A DNA stretch of 39,825 bases from Chloroflexota bacterium (GTDB lineage Bacteria; Chloroflexota; Anaerolineae; Promineifilales; Promineifilaceae): assembly GCA_020629055.1 (NCBI GenBank), contig JAHDEB010000034.1, positions 1 to 39,825 on the forward strand, written 5' to 3'. How positions within the stretch are numbered: the first letter of the stretch is position 1; every line of letters begins with the position of its first letter. A model generated the notes under the pieces. It was not told the origin of the DNA and made no database searches. It saw only the letters and a program-made list of their open reading frames with translations. This document shows, piece by piece, positions 24,614 through 32,376 of this stretch. Made by a program: the position numbers and the translations under genes.

Positions 24614-25836
24614 GTTGCAGGTGGCAAGTTGCAGGTGGCAAGCCCCGTTGGGGCACAGTTGCCCTTTACTTGATACTTTTTTCTTTAAACTTTTTTGGCT
24701 TGATGGGTTGTGCGCAAGCGGAACCGATTCAGGTTTCAACTCTGGTGCCTTCTCCATTGCCTCATACGGCCGCCGCAACCGATTTACCACCGGCCACCGC
24801 CACACCCGTAGCGACGCTGCGGCCGCCCAATACCCCCACACCTGCGTCAACCAGCGTCCCAGTGGCTACCGATGTGCCAACCACCGCGCCAACCGCGACT
24901 GATCTGCCGCCGACTAACACCCCGAACCCTGATTACGAGATCGAGATTGTGGCCGTGGGGGATATCATGCTTGATCGCCGCTTAGGGGATGCTTTGATCA
25001 ATGGTGATCTCGCTTATCCATTTGAGCTGATGCGGCCTTGGCTTGAGCCTGCCGATGTAACTGTCGGCAATTTTGAGTCGGCTTTGGGTGATTTGGGCCA
25101 ACCGGCCGAAGGTAAATCATTCCCTTTTCAATCCCCGCCACAGGCGGCCGAAGCATTGGCATTGGCCGGGTTTGATGTGGTTTCGTTGGCAAACAACCAT
25201 GCACTCGATTATGGGCCTGAATCTTTGCTAGACGGGATTCACTTGCTGCAGTCGGCCGGGGTAGCGCCGGTCGGTGCCGGTCGCAACGCAATCGAGGCCC
25301 GCAGCCCGCTTATTCTCGAAGTTGACGGGGTAAAGCTGGCATTTTTAGCCTACATGGATGTCCTTTCAGAAGATCAGGGATATGACATGACCGCATGGGA
25401 GGCGACCGATGAAAGGCCAGGTGTTGCTTGGGGGCGACCAGAAGAGGTTGCGGCAGATATCGCTGCTGTTTCATCACAAGTAGACCATGTGATTGTTCTG
25501 CTCCATTTTGGGATTGAGTACTTGCCCCCGATTACCCCAGAGCAGCAGGCGTTAGGGCGAGCAGCCATCGATGCGGGCGCAACAGTTGTATTAGGGCATC
25601 ACACCCATATTTTGCAAAAGATAGAAGAGTATAACGGTGGATTGATCGCCTATGGGCTGGGGAATTTCGCCTTTGATATTGATGGAGACCCGAGTACGAT
25701 TGTATTGCGTGCATGGTTGAAACAAGAGGGGGTGTCTCGTTTTGAGTTGGTTCCGGCCGTGATTGAGTCTGGTGGTCGGCCAAGGCCGGCAACAGTAGAC
25801 GAGGCACAAGCGATTTTGGAGCAAATTGGAAGATAG
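24598..25836 (+). CDS. CapA-family lipoprotein (metallophosphatase fold)
   Basis: A 412-aa exported lipoprotein. Lipobox LMGC gives lipidated C38; a Thr/Pro/Ala-rich spacer (about 45-112) leads to the CapA/PgsA-like domain. Its calcineurin-type metal motifs are AVGDIMLDR, GNFESAL, SLANNHALDYG, LLHFGIEY and LGHHTHI, then YGLGNFAFDI. CapA proteins take part in poly-gamma-glutamate capsule assembly, but many solo homologues have unknown roles; no capBC genes are here. The first ten or so codons lie in the vanY end and in a tandem 14-bp repeat (24612-24639), so the N-terminus before the signal helix (about 21-37) is repeat-derived. The ATG at 24598 is the only good start before that helix. Confidence 0.87.
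   Translation: MFQRLSCRWQVAGGKPRWGTVALYLILFSLNFFGLMGCAQAEPIQVSTLVPSPLPHTAAATDLPPATATPVATLRPPNTPTPASTSVPVATDVPTTAPTATDLPPTNTPNPDYEIEIVAVGDIMLDRRLGDALINGDLAYPFELMRPWLEPADVTVGNFESALGDLGQPAEGKSFPFQSPPQAAEALALAGFDVVSLANNHALDYGPESLLDGIHLLQSAGVAPVGAGRNAIEARSPLILEVDGVKLAFLAYMDVLSEDQGYDMTAWEATDERPGVAWGRPEEVAADIAAVSSQVDHVIVLLHFGIEYLPPITPEQQALGRAAIDAGATVVLGHHTHILQKIEEYNGGLIAYGLGNFAFDIDGDPSTIVLRAWLKQEGVSRFELVPAVIESGGRPRPATVDEAQAILEQIGR
24612..24656. repeat. tandem 14-bp repeat followed by a GCCCC/GGGGC hairpin
   Basis: AAGTTGCAGGTGGC is present twice (24612-24625, 24626-24639), followed by AAG and a small GCCCC-GTT-GGGGC hairpin. It sits exactly at the vanY stop and inside the start of the capA-like gene. 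The hairpin style (GC stem, 3-nt loop) resembles those at the right end of the window. Confidence 0.85.
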
Positions 25837-25875
25837 AGATCGACCAAGTGTAGATTATTGAAAAGATATCAAATT

Positions 25876-26718
25876 TTATTGATATTCAACCGGCTGGAAA
25901 GAACCGGTATCAAATTCCGAGATTCTTTCCCGGCCCAATTCCCGAATTTGCTGATAAACAGCGTCCGCATCGCTCCGTAACTTTTGCACATTAATGCCCC
26001 GGCACTCATTCGGCAGCGGGTCGAGCCACTGCTTAACGCGCATCAGCATTTTGATCGCCCCGTTGTAGTTGCCACGTTCAATCTGCAAATACGCAACCCC
26101 AACTTGCAAGACACCTCGGTAAAGATCTCGGCCGGGACCTGCGTCCGCATTCCAAGCATGCTCTAGCTCCTCATGGCACTCGAAATATTCGCCCGCATTA
26201 AAAAGCTCTAATCCTTTAAGTGCAAGGGGGTGTAATGGCTCCGCACAGGCGTTTTTGATCCCTTCAGTGTCAAACTTGCGCGCTTTTTTATTGATAATTT
26301 TTTGAACATCCCTCAGAAAAACTTCTTCAGTTACAGCGACCTCGGCTCCACGGCTTTTGGCGATAGCTTTCGTTTCGGCCGATAGACCTGCTGACCAAGC
26401 GATGATGGGTGAACGCCGGGTGGCTGGTGAAGATTTGAGGATCGGCATCCATTTTTTCCAATTGATTGCTAGGTTATCTAAATCAATTAAGATGAGCTTG
26501 GGGAGCAAATCTACAATGGCTGCAAAATGGTCCGCATCATCCCCTTTGGTCGGCTCCCCAGGTCGATTTTTTTGAGCATCACTAGGGCGATTAGCAGGTT
26601 GAAGATCGGCCGGGCTTTGATAGGCTAGCAGCGTAAACCCCTCAGCACTGGCGGCTTGCTTGACGATTTCGACAAGACTGGGTTGATGGGAAAAGAGGAT
26701 AATGTTTGGTGATGTCAT
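25876..26718 (-). CDS. degenerate receiver fused to DUF309
   Basis: A 280-aa soluble protein. About residues 1-140 resemble a response-regulator receiver (IILFSHQPSLVEIV, LILIDLDNL, SPIIAWSAG), but there is no clear acidic pair and the switch lysine is not evident, and a hydrophilic insertion lies at 38-65. About residues 163-235 are a DUF309 helical domain with its typical ALKGLELFNAGEYFECHEEL start, then AGPGRDLYRGVLQVGVAYLQ. DUF309 is of unknown function; the Phe-Glu-CHE pattern looks like a ligand or metal site. Its ATG overlaps the stop of the upstream pseudo-PP2C gene by 4 bp, so the two are translationally coupled. Confidence 0.8.
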   Translation of the reverse strand: MTSPNIILFSHQPSLVEIVKQAASAEGFTLLAYQSPADLQPANRPSDAQKNRPGEPTKGDDADHFAAIVDLLPKLILIDLDNLAINWKKWMPILKSSPATRRSPIIAWSAGLSAETKAIAKSRGAEVAVTEEVFLRDVQKIINKKARKFDTEGIKNACAEPLHPLALKGLELFNAGEYFECHEELEHAWNADAGPGRDLYRGVLQVGVAYLQIERGNYNGAIKMLMRVKQWLDPLPNECRGINVQKLRSDADAVYQQIRELGRERISEFDTGSFQPVEYQ

Positions 26719-28883
26719 TCAGCGAAATAGACTTCGGTTTCGGTAATCAAAACAAAACGTGTTGGATTTTGTGTCACGGCAAAGTCGATCGTTTGTGGAA
26801 TCAACTCACGCCCAGCTGCATCTGTTGCACGCAGTTGGTTTAACAGGACGCCAGAGCGGGAGAATTGCAAGATGCGGTTGCTGCCTGGATCTAAAATATA
26901 AATAGAGGCGGTATTCCCTTCACCAGAAAATTTAATCGCTTTCGGTGCCACAATCGGATTGGAAAGGCCGTTGCGTAAAATGGTATCGGCCGTCCAAGTG
27001 GTGCGACCATTATAAAATTTGAGTAGGGTGCCGTCTTCGTACAAGAATAAAACAGAGCCGTCCGAGCTGTCGATGACAAAGTCAACCGATTCATCCAGTC
27101 TAGGGGAATCATAGAAAGTAATCGCCTGTCGTTCTTCTTGGATAACGTAGTTTCCGTTTGATGGGAAATAGCGCCACACATATCCGGCCGAATCATCTAG
27201 GACATATAAATTGCCGTCATAAGAGTTCATCTGTAACGGATGGCGCCACGCACTCGACATACCCAGCTGTATCACTCGCAGCTCAGATGCTTCTGGGAAG
27301 TAGCTGACAATCGCCCCCCGGTTGTCTAATATCGCTAAGGATTCACGCGGGTTTTGAGAGCCAAACGGACGCCACATAATGTCGACAAACTGTCCAATTG
27401 TATACGCCCCGATCGCCCGGTCTGACGTGGCCACTTGGGTTGGTTCACCGGTTTCAAGGACAGGTAGTAGATTCTCGCCCGTCTTATGAAAATAGACGGC
27501 TTGCCCCCCTTCGTCTAGCACATAGAAGCCATTGCCGGCCGTTGCTGACTGCACCGCAACAGATTTTAAGGTGGTCTCTTCGGCCGTATAGGTGTGTAAA
27601 CGTTGGGTGTTTAGCCGGAAGATACCATCCATTTCATCAAGATGGCGTCTGGCCGATTCTTGAATGTTAATCACTTCAGGTTCATTCACTCCGGCTTGAA
27701 CCGCTTGCTCACCGAGTTCTAAAATTTGTAAATAACGGGCGCGTTGCAGGGTCGGGTCTGTTTCCTGTTCGGCCAAAATCAAGGTTGCAGCCATTTGATC
27801 TAAAAGTTGACTGCGTTGAAGATTGGCTTGGTTACGCAAGAAGACACCGAAAAAGAGCAGCGCCATCAGGATAGGGACAAAAAGCGAGATTGCGAGCATG
27901 GTCGGCGTTTCTGAACGATCTTTTGGCATTTCGGGCGTATTGGCCTCGATGCTAATTGCAGATGGTTTGGCGGCCGGTGCATCAAATTGCTCTAATTTTT
28001 CCGCTCCGCGTCCCTCACGCATCGGCATGCCCATGCCGCTCACCAATGTTGCATCAGGATCAGCTGTCTCGTCCTGGTCATCGGTCGATCGACTGCGATT
28101 TCGGCCGGAGAGACCGTTTCTTTTTAAGCGTGGCAACGGAATGGACGGCCGCCCTGATGGTTTGCTCAAATTTCCGATCTGGAATTTGCTATCTTTAAAA
28201 ATCTGCGGCGCCTCTGTTGAAAAGCGGATCATGATCGCTTTTAATGGCTGGTCGGCCGCGATATCTGAAAGATCAGCGAGGGAGCTTTCAACATCTCCAT
28301 AGGCCAGAGCTTTTTCTAAAGTGGGAGTAGGGATTACGGCCAACCAAGGGTCAACCAATAAGAGTTGGACCCCATCTTGAACCCGGTAATGCTCAAAACG
28401 AAAATCTAAATTTACCCCTTGGCCAAGGGGTGTTATGCGATCAGGCTCGTTTGTGGGAATTTTTTCAACACCGAAGTTATGCCCCATCATCGCCAAAGAT
28501 GGCCCCGCTTGCACGAGATAAATCTCTTCGTTTTTATAGACCATGCTGGTAATGGCGGCTTCCCGCGGCACCGAATCATTCGACATGTTCCATTTTAGAA
28601 GTTGTCCATTGATATGGCGTGTCGCTTGGCGCAAGGCTGAGTTAACCGTGCCACTGGTTCTGAAGAAGAAAGTGGTAAATGCATCGGCCATATCTTCGGC
28701 CAGAATGTCATATTGATCTGCAACGGCCGGGAAGAGGGTGATATGGACAAAAAGCACATCATTTTGTCGCGTACGGTCCGCATTTCGAGGCGCAGGTTGC
28801 CCCACCAGTCCAGAGATTTTATCTCCTTTTTGGAGTTCGCCATTTTTGATGTCGAGGAAGCCGGTTACCGCCAAAAGTTCCAT
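26715..28883 (-). CDS. pseudo-PP2C domain, membrane helix and C-terminal beta-propeller
   Basis: A 722-aa one-pass membrane protein. About residues 1-225 follow the PP2C (PPM) fold: RTRQNDVLFV recalls RxxNED, AAITSMVYKNEEIYLVQAGPS recalls TTA...GDSR, and GVQLLLVDPWLAVI recalls GD.LLLCSDGL. All metal-binding Asp positions of those motifs (GDS, SDG, DN) are replaced, so phosphatase activity is unlikely. A basic, disordered linker (about 235-325) leads to one membrane helix (about 328-348), a helical region (351-420), and repeated beta-strand blades (GFYVLDEGGQAVYF, LYVLDDSAGYVWRY, ASIYILDPGSNRILQF) forming an NHL/propeller-like external domain. It may couple an extracellular ligand to an intracellular pseudophosphatase. 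The promoter places its ATG at the transcription start. Confidence 0.82.
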   Translation of the reverse strand: MELLAVTGFLDIKNGELQKGDKISGLVGQPAPRNADRTRQNDVLFVHITLFPAVADQYDILAEDMADAFTTFFFRTSGTVNSALRQATRHINGQLLKWNMSNDSVPREAAITSMVYKNEEIYLVQAGPSLAMMGHNFGVEKIPTNEPDRITPLGQGVNLDFRFEHYRVQDGVQLLLVDPWLAVIPTPTLEKALAYGDVESSLADLSDIAADQPLKAIMIRFSTEAPQIFKDSKFQIGNLSKPSGRPSIPLPRLKRNGLSGRNRSRSTDDQDETADPDATLVSGMGMPMREGRGAEKLEQFDAPAAKPSAISIEANTPEMPKDRSETPTMLAISLFVPILMALLFFGVFLRNQANLQRSQLLDQMAATLILAEQETDPTLQRARYLQILELGEQAVQAGVNEPEVINIQESARRHLDEMDGIFRLNTQRLHTYTAEETTLKSVAVQSATAGNGFYVLDEGGQAVYFHKTGENLLPVLETGEPTQVATSDRAIGAYTIGQFVDIMWRPFGSQNPRESLAILDNRGAIVSYFPEASELRVIQLGMSSAWRHPLQMNSYDGNLYVLDDSAGYVWRYFPSNGNYVIQEERQAITFYDSPRLDESVDFVIDSSDGSVLFLYEDGTLLKFYNGRTTWTADTILRNGLSNPIVAPKAIKFSGEGNTASIYILDPGSNRILQFSRSGVLLNQLRATDAAGRELIPQTIDFAVTQNPTRFVLITETEVYFAE

Positions 28884-28889
28884 GGGGTG

Positions 28890-28917
28890 ATTATAACCAA
28901 TAGCTGAATCGGCTCAA
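28890..28917 (-). promoter_or_regulatory. promoter for a leaderless pseudo-PP2C mRNA
   Basis: On the minus strand TTGAGC (28912-28917), a 16-nt spacer and a perfect TATAAT (28890-28895) are followed by only six bases (CACCCC) before the ATG at 28883. Transcription would start at the initiation codon. No Shine-Dalgarno is present. Confidence 0.7.
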
Positions 28918-28934
28918 CATAAAGTGAAGGTTTC

Positions 28935-28977
28935 TTATTCGAAGATAGGGCAGAATGTGGCCCAATCCGCCGAATAA
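28935..28977. promoter_or_regulatory. nested inverted repeat between divergent genes
   Basis: TTATTCG (28935-28941) and CGAATAA (28971-28977) enclose GGGC (28948-28951) and GCCC (28960-28963). It lies between the pseudo-PP2C promoter and the aminotransferase and could be a binding site for a regulator of either. Confidence 0.35.
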
Positions 28978-29045
28978 ATCTAAAATTCTTGGAATAACCA
29001 CTTTTTACCTGAATCGCCTTGTCGATTCTTTGCCGGAGAAACTCA

Positions 29046-30239
29046 ATGGATTCCCAAAACGATCTGTATTCTGATTTATCAAATCACATTAAACCATCAC
29101 CTATCCGTGCGCTCATGCCGTTTATTCGTCAGCCAGGGGTGATCGGCTTTGCTGGCGGGCTGCCAGCGCCAGAGACTTTTCCGGTTGAAGAAATTCAGGA
29201 AATCACCGCCAACGTTTTAGCGGAAGAACCAGGATCAGCTTTGCAATACGGGCCGACAACGGGTGATCCCCGTTTGCGTCAAATATTGGCTGAACGTTTT
29301 TCCCAAAAAATGGGAATGGATCTTGATTCGGAGCAAGTTATTGTGACGACCGGATCGCAGCAGGCGCTCTATTTGGCAAGTATGATCCATGTCAATAAGG
29401 GGGATAACGTCGCGATCGAGTCTCCGACGTTTACTGGCGGCCTATCAGCTTTCGATGCGTTCCATGCAAATTTTGTCCCGATTGAAATGGATAATGATGG
29501 ATTGAGAACTGACATCTTAGAAGAGTGGTTGCAGGCGGGCAATCGGTTAAAGATGCTGTACACCATCCCGGATTTCCAGAATCCAACCGGTGTAACCCTC
29601 TCTTTAGAGCGGCGCAAAAAGCTGGTGGAACTGGCGAACAGCTATAATTTTATAATTATGGAAGATGCTCCTTATACGGATTTGCGTTATTCGGGCGAAC
29701 ATGTCCCCTCGATTTATTCGTTGGATGACACCGGACATACTTATTTCTGCGGATCGTTTTCAAAGGTGTTCGCCCCTATCCGCTTAGGATGGTTGATCGG
29801 CCCAAAACAGGCGATCGGCCGGATGAATATCGCCAAGCAGCCTGTAGATACTTGCTCACCGATGTTGACCCAGGCGATTGTTTATTACTTTTTAGCCCAA
29901 AAAATGCTTGATCCTCAGATCGAAAAGATCGTCAAGTTTTACCAAAAGCGACGCAATGCGATGTTAAGCGTTTTAGATGAGGTGATGCCAGAAGGGGTGA
30001 CTTGGACGAAGCCAGAAGGGGGGATGTTTGTTTGGATCACCGTACCAGAACATGTTGATGTTCAAAAACTCTTCCATGCAGCTATCGACCAAAAGGTCGC
30101 TTTTGTCACCGGTAGTGCTTTCTTTATAGAAGGGGCCGTTCAGTCGAACACGTTGCGGGTCAATTTTGTGAGCGAGACGGAAGAGCAGATCGAGGTTGGA
30201 ATTAAACGTTTGGCAGACGTGATTAGAGATATGCTGTAG
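29046..30239 (+). CDS. PLP-dependent class I aminotransferase (2-aminoadipate/LysN-like)
   Basis: A 397-aa fold-type I aminotransferase. It begins with the subfamily signature VIGFAGGLPAPETFP (about 32-46), continues with LQYGPTTGDPRLR, TTGSQQALYL, PDFQNPTGVTLS (NPTG loop) and EDAPYTDLRY, and has the PLP lysine K240 in GSFSKVFAPIRLGW; FVSETEEQIEVGIKRL ends it. The GGLPxPETFP form is typical of 2-aminoadipate aminotransferase and related broad-specificity (MocR-core-like) enzymes acting on aromatic or branched amino acids. Exact substrate is uncertain. The start is set at 29046 by Shine-Dalgarno GGAGA seven bases upstream; an in-frame start at 29019 is weaker. It converges on the next gene. 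Confidence 0.92.
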   Translation: MDSQNDLYSDLSNHIKPSPIRALMPFIRQPGVIGFAGGLPAPETFPVEEIQEITANVLAEEPGSALQYGPTTGDPRLRQILAERFSQKMGMDLDSEQVIVTTGSQQALYLASMIHVNKGDNVAIESPTFTGGLSAFDAFHANFVPIEMDNDGLRTDILEEWLQAGNRLKMLYTIPDFQNPTGVTLSLERRKKLVELANSYNFIIMEDAPYTDLRYSGEHVPSIYSLDDTGHTYFCGSFSKVFAPIRLGWLIGPKQAIGRMNIAKQPVDTCSPMLTQAIVYYFLAQKMLDPQIEKIVKFYQKRRNAMLSVLDEVMPEGVTWTKPEGGMFVWITVPEHVDVQKLFHAAIDQKVAFVTGSAFFIEGAVQSNTLRVNFVSETEEQIEVGIKRLADVIRDML

Positions 30240-30253
30240 GTTGAGACAGTTCT

Positions 30254-31285
30254 TTAGGCGAAATTGTTGAGGGAAATTTCAGGATTTTCTGGGATTTCTG
30301 ATGGAGCTGTGCCAAGCAGCGTAAAGATCATAGGGACAAAGTAGGCGATAACAAGACCCACGAGGGAGCATTTTAGAGCGACTAAGGTTAAATCAAGCAC
30401 GCTTCCTGTTTCGTAAATAGTGGAAAGGGGAATGAATTGCCGAACAAAATAAATGACGCCGCTGAGCACGGCAAAGCCAATCGCCCCGTTAATGGTAGCG
30501 GTGAATAACTCCCCTGTCGGCCGGAAACCGATTCGGGCGGTTTCGAACGTAATGCCGGTGCCAATGCCCAACAGCAAGCTTAGACCGGTTATTGTGTTGA
30601 TAAATCCGGTTTGCCAAGCTCTCCAATACAAATTTTGATCAACTTGAGTCAATCCTGTGTAACCGAGATTTTTGACTAAATTAATTAGAACGAAATAGAG
30701 TGAGCCTAGAATTAGGGGGAATGCGATCGCGATCCAAAATCTCTGTCCTAAAATGCGGTTCGCAAATATTCGGCCGAATCGTTTATGCCACGCATTCCAA
30801 AGCCCAATTAAAGAAATGCCCAAAATAAAGCCAAGTGAAATATCGATAATAGAAGCGATACCAAGATAAATTTGGCTTAAGCCTGCCAATAGTGCCACGC
30901 TTCCATAAGCGATTAAGACGAGGTCCGGCCGGATTTTGCGGGTAAAAGGGATAACAAGCAGTGTCGCAATGGCGATATTGAGATTTGGGGCTGCAAAGCT
31001 TCCTGTTTCTTCAAAGACAATCGAACTGTCGAACCAAAAAGGGGCTGGAAATTGAAGGATATGCTGAATAATTGAAAAAATTGCGACTGTTAATCCCCAC
31101 AAATAAAGATATCGGCTGCCTTTATCACGATTAAACCCCCAATAAATGATCAAGAAAATTAACAGCGCGCCTTCCGGCTCTGTTGCAGCATTAATGATTC
31201 TCATTAAAGAATGAAGATTTAAAAAGCTTTCTTGGAAGAAACGTGTGAGTGAGACACCGTTCTCCAGGAACATTTCGATACCCAT
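30254..31285 (-). CDS. PAP2-like membrane protein lacking catalytic residues
   Basis: A 343-aa polytopic protein with about ten helices. The N-terminal half has the layout of PAP2 lipid phosphatases (LMRIINAATEPEGALLIFLIIYW, split here at 27-49, like undecaprenyl-PP phosphatases). The active-site motifs are ruined, however: the FPSGHA position reads FAAPNLNIA (97-105), and SRxYLGVHxxxDxxxG reads SQIYLGIASIIDISLG (137-152). The Arg is Gln138 and the His is Ala144, while Asp148 remains. Hydrolase activity is thus unlikely; lipid binding or transport is possible. The C-terminal 170 residues form additional helices not typical of PAP2. Start set at the ATG at 31285; a TTG at 31330 would add 15 residues. 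Confidence 0.75.
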   Translation of the reverse strand: MGIEMFLENGVSLTRFFQESFLNLHSLMRIINAATEPEGALLIFLIIYWGFNRDKGSRYLYLWGLTVAIFSIIQHILQFPAPFWFDSSIVFEETGSFAAPNLNIAIATLLVIPFTRKIRPDLVLIAYGSVALLAGLSQIYLGIASIIDISLGFILGISLIGLWNAWHKRFGRIFANRILGQRFWIAIAFPLILGSLYFVLINLVKNLGYTGLTQVDQNLYWRAWQTGFINTITGLSLLLGIGTGITFETARIGFRPTGELFTATINGAIGFAVLSGVIYFVRQFIPLSTIYETGSVLDLTLVALKCSLVGLVIAYFVPMIFTLLGTAPSEIPENPEISLNNFA

Positions 31286-31641
31286 TTTGCACTTGCTCTT
31301 TATCCAGCAGGAAACCCTAGCCAGACGCAATAGTTATTAGATTGTGGTGATAAATTTTCTCAGAGAGAGGATTTGGGTCAATTTCGCCAAATCAGCATAG
31401 ACGACTGCAATTGGCGCTAATGTTACTCTAATAATTTTATTGAGCAACATGAAATTTTAATGATCGGCTAATGTTTGAGGTTCGGGAGATTAACAGTCGT
31501 TAAGCAAGCGGCAGATCTGTGCATTTCGTCATCAATATCATCCGGTTTATGCGTATATTGCTTGTAGCTCGCCCGCTAAATAAAAGATGAGGCGAAATTG
31601 ATATTGATAACAAAACTCAACGATAGGAGTTAAAATAGATC
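31286..31641. other. 356-bp divergent gap before the two-component operon
   Basis: No gene is seen. An inverted repeat GATTTGG (31370-31376) / CCAAATC (31387-31393) with a 10-nt centre is present. A Shine-Dalgarno AGGAG at 31625-31629 lies twelve bases before the regulator ATG. A TATATT at 31554-31559 could be its -10 box; I cannot assign a good -35. Confidence 0.45.
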
Positions 31642-32370
31642 ATGATGACCATGAATGAAACAGATGGGGTGAAAACAACACCTCCAGCCAAATTAAATAC
31701 AAAAATTTTGATTATCGAAGACGAAGATCGTATTCGTAATTTTCTTCTGCGCGGCCTAATGTATGAAGGGTATGATGTTGAATCTGCATCAAATGGCCCT
31801 GATGGGCTGCGTTTGGCAGAAAATTTCCGCCCTGATTTAGTATTGCTAGACATCATGCTGCCCGGCATGGATGGGTTTGAAGTTTGCCGCCGTTTGCGCG
31901 ACACCACGAATATCCCCATTATGATGCTGACAGCCAAAGAAGCGATTGAAGATCGTGTTTCTGGTTTAGATGCGGGTGCGGACGATTATTTGGTAAAACC
32001 CTTTGCCTTTGATGAATTGCAGGCACGTATTCGTGCGATTTTGCGTCGTGCGCCTTCTAATCCGCCTATGATTTTGCGGTTTGGCAATTTAGAATTGGAT
32101 ACCGGAACGCGTCAAGGGCGGCGTGGGGAATTCACCTTTGATCTAACGATTAAAGAGTATGAGCTTCTTGATTTATTCATGAATAACCCCCGTAACGTTC
32201 TAACCCGCGATGTGATTTATGATCGCGTTTGGGGATACGATTTCGGCCGGGATAGTAATATCATTGAAGTTTATGTCCGTTATTTGCGTCAGAAGACTGA
32301 GCAAGACGGCATGAATCGCCTAATCCATACAGTGCGTGGCGTTGGTTACGTCATGCGTGAAGAGGAATAA
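31642..32370 (+). CDS. OmpR/PhoB-family response regulator
   Basis: A 242-aa DNA-binding response regulator. The receiver has IIEDED (24-29), phospho-acceptor D70 in LVLLDIMLPGMDG, T97 in MLTAKE, and K119 in YLVKPF. The C-terminal winged helix (about 145-240) shows LTIKEYELLDLFMNNPRNVLTRDVI (split at 160-184), VWGYDF and VYVRYLRQK...IHTVRGVGYVMR, standard for OmpR/PhoB. Six bases separate it from the kinase at 32377, so they form one operon and one signalling pair. The signal and regulon are unknown. An extra about 20 N-terminal residues precede the receiver core; the ATG at 31651 is an alternative start. Confidence 0.95.
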   Translation: MMTMNETDGVKTTPPAKLNTKILIIEDEDRIRNFLLRGLMYEGYDVESASNGPDGLRLAENFRPDLVLLDIMLPGMDGFEVCRRLRDTTNIPIMMLTAKEAIEDRVSGLDAGADDYLVKPFAFDELQARIRAILRRAPSNPPMILRFGNLELDTGTRQGRRGEFTFDLTIKEYELLDLFMNNPRNVLTRDVIYDRVWGYDFGRDSNIIEVYVRYLRQKTEQDGMNRLIHTVRGVGYVMREEE

Positions 32371-32376
32371 AACTAA

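Noticed and set aside
24598..24656. Tandem repeat considered as the start of a CRISPR array.
   Set aside because: Units are directly adjacent without spacers, only two copies, and there are no cas genes in the window.
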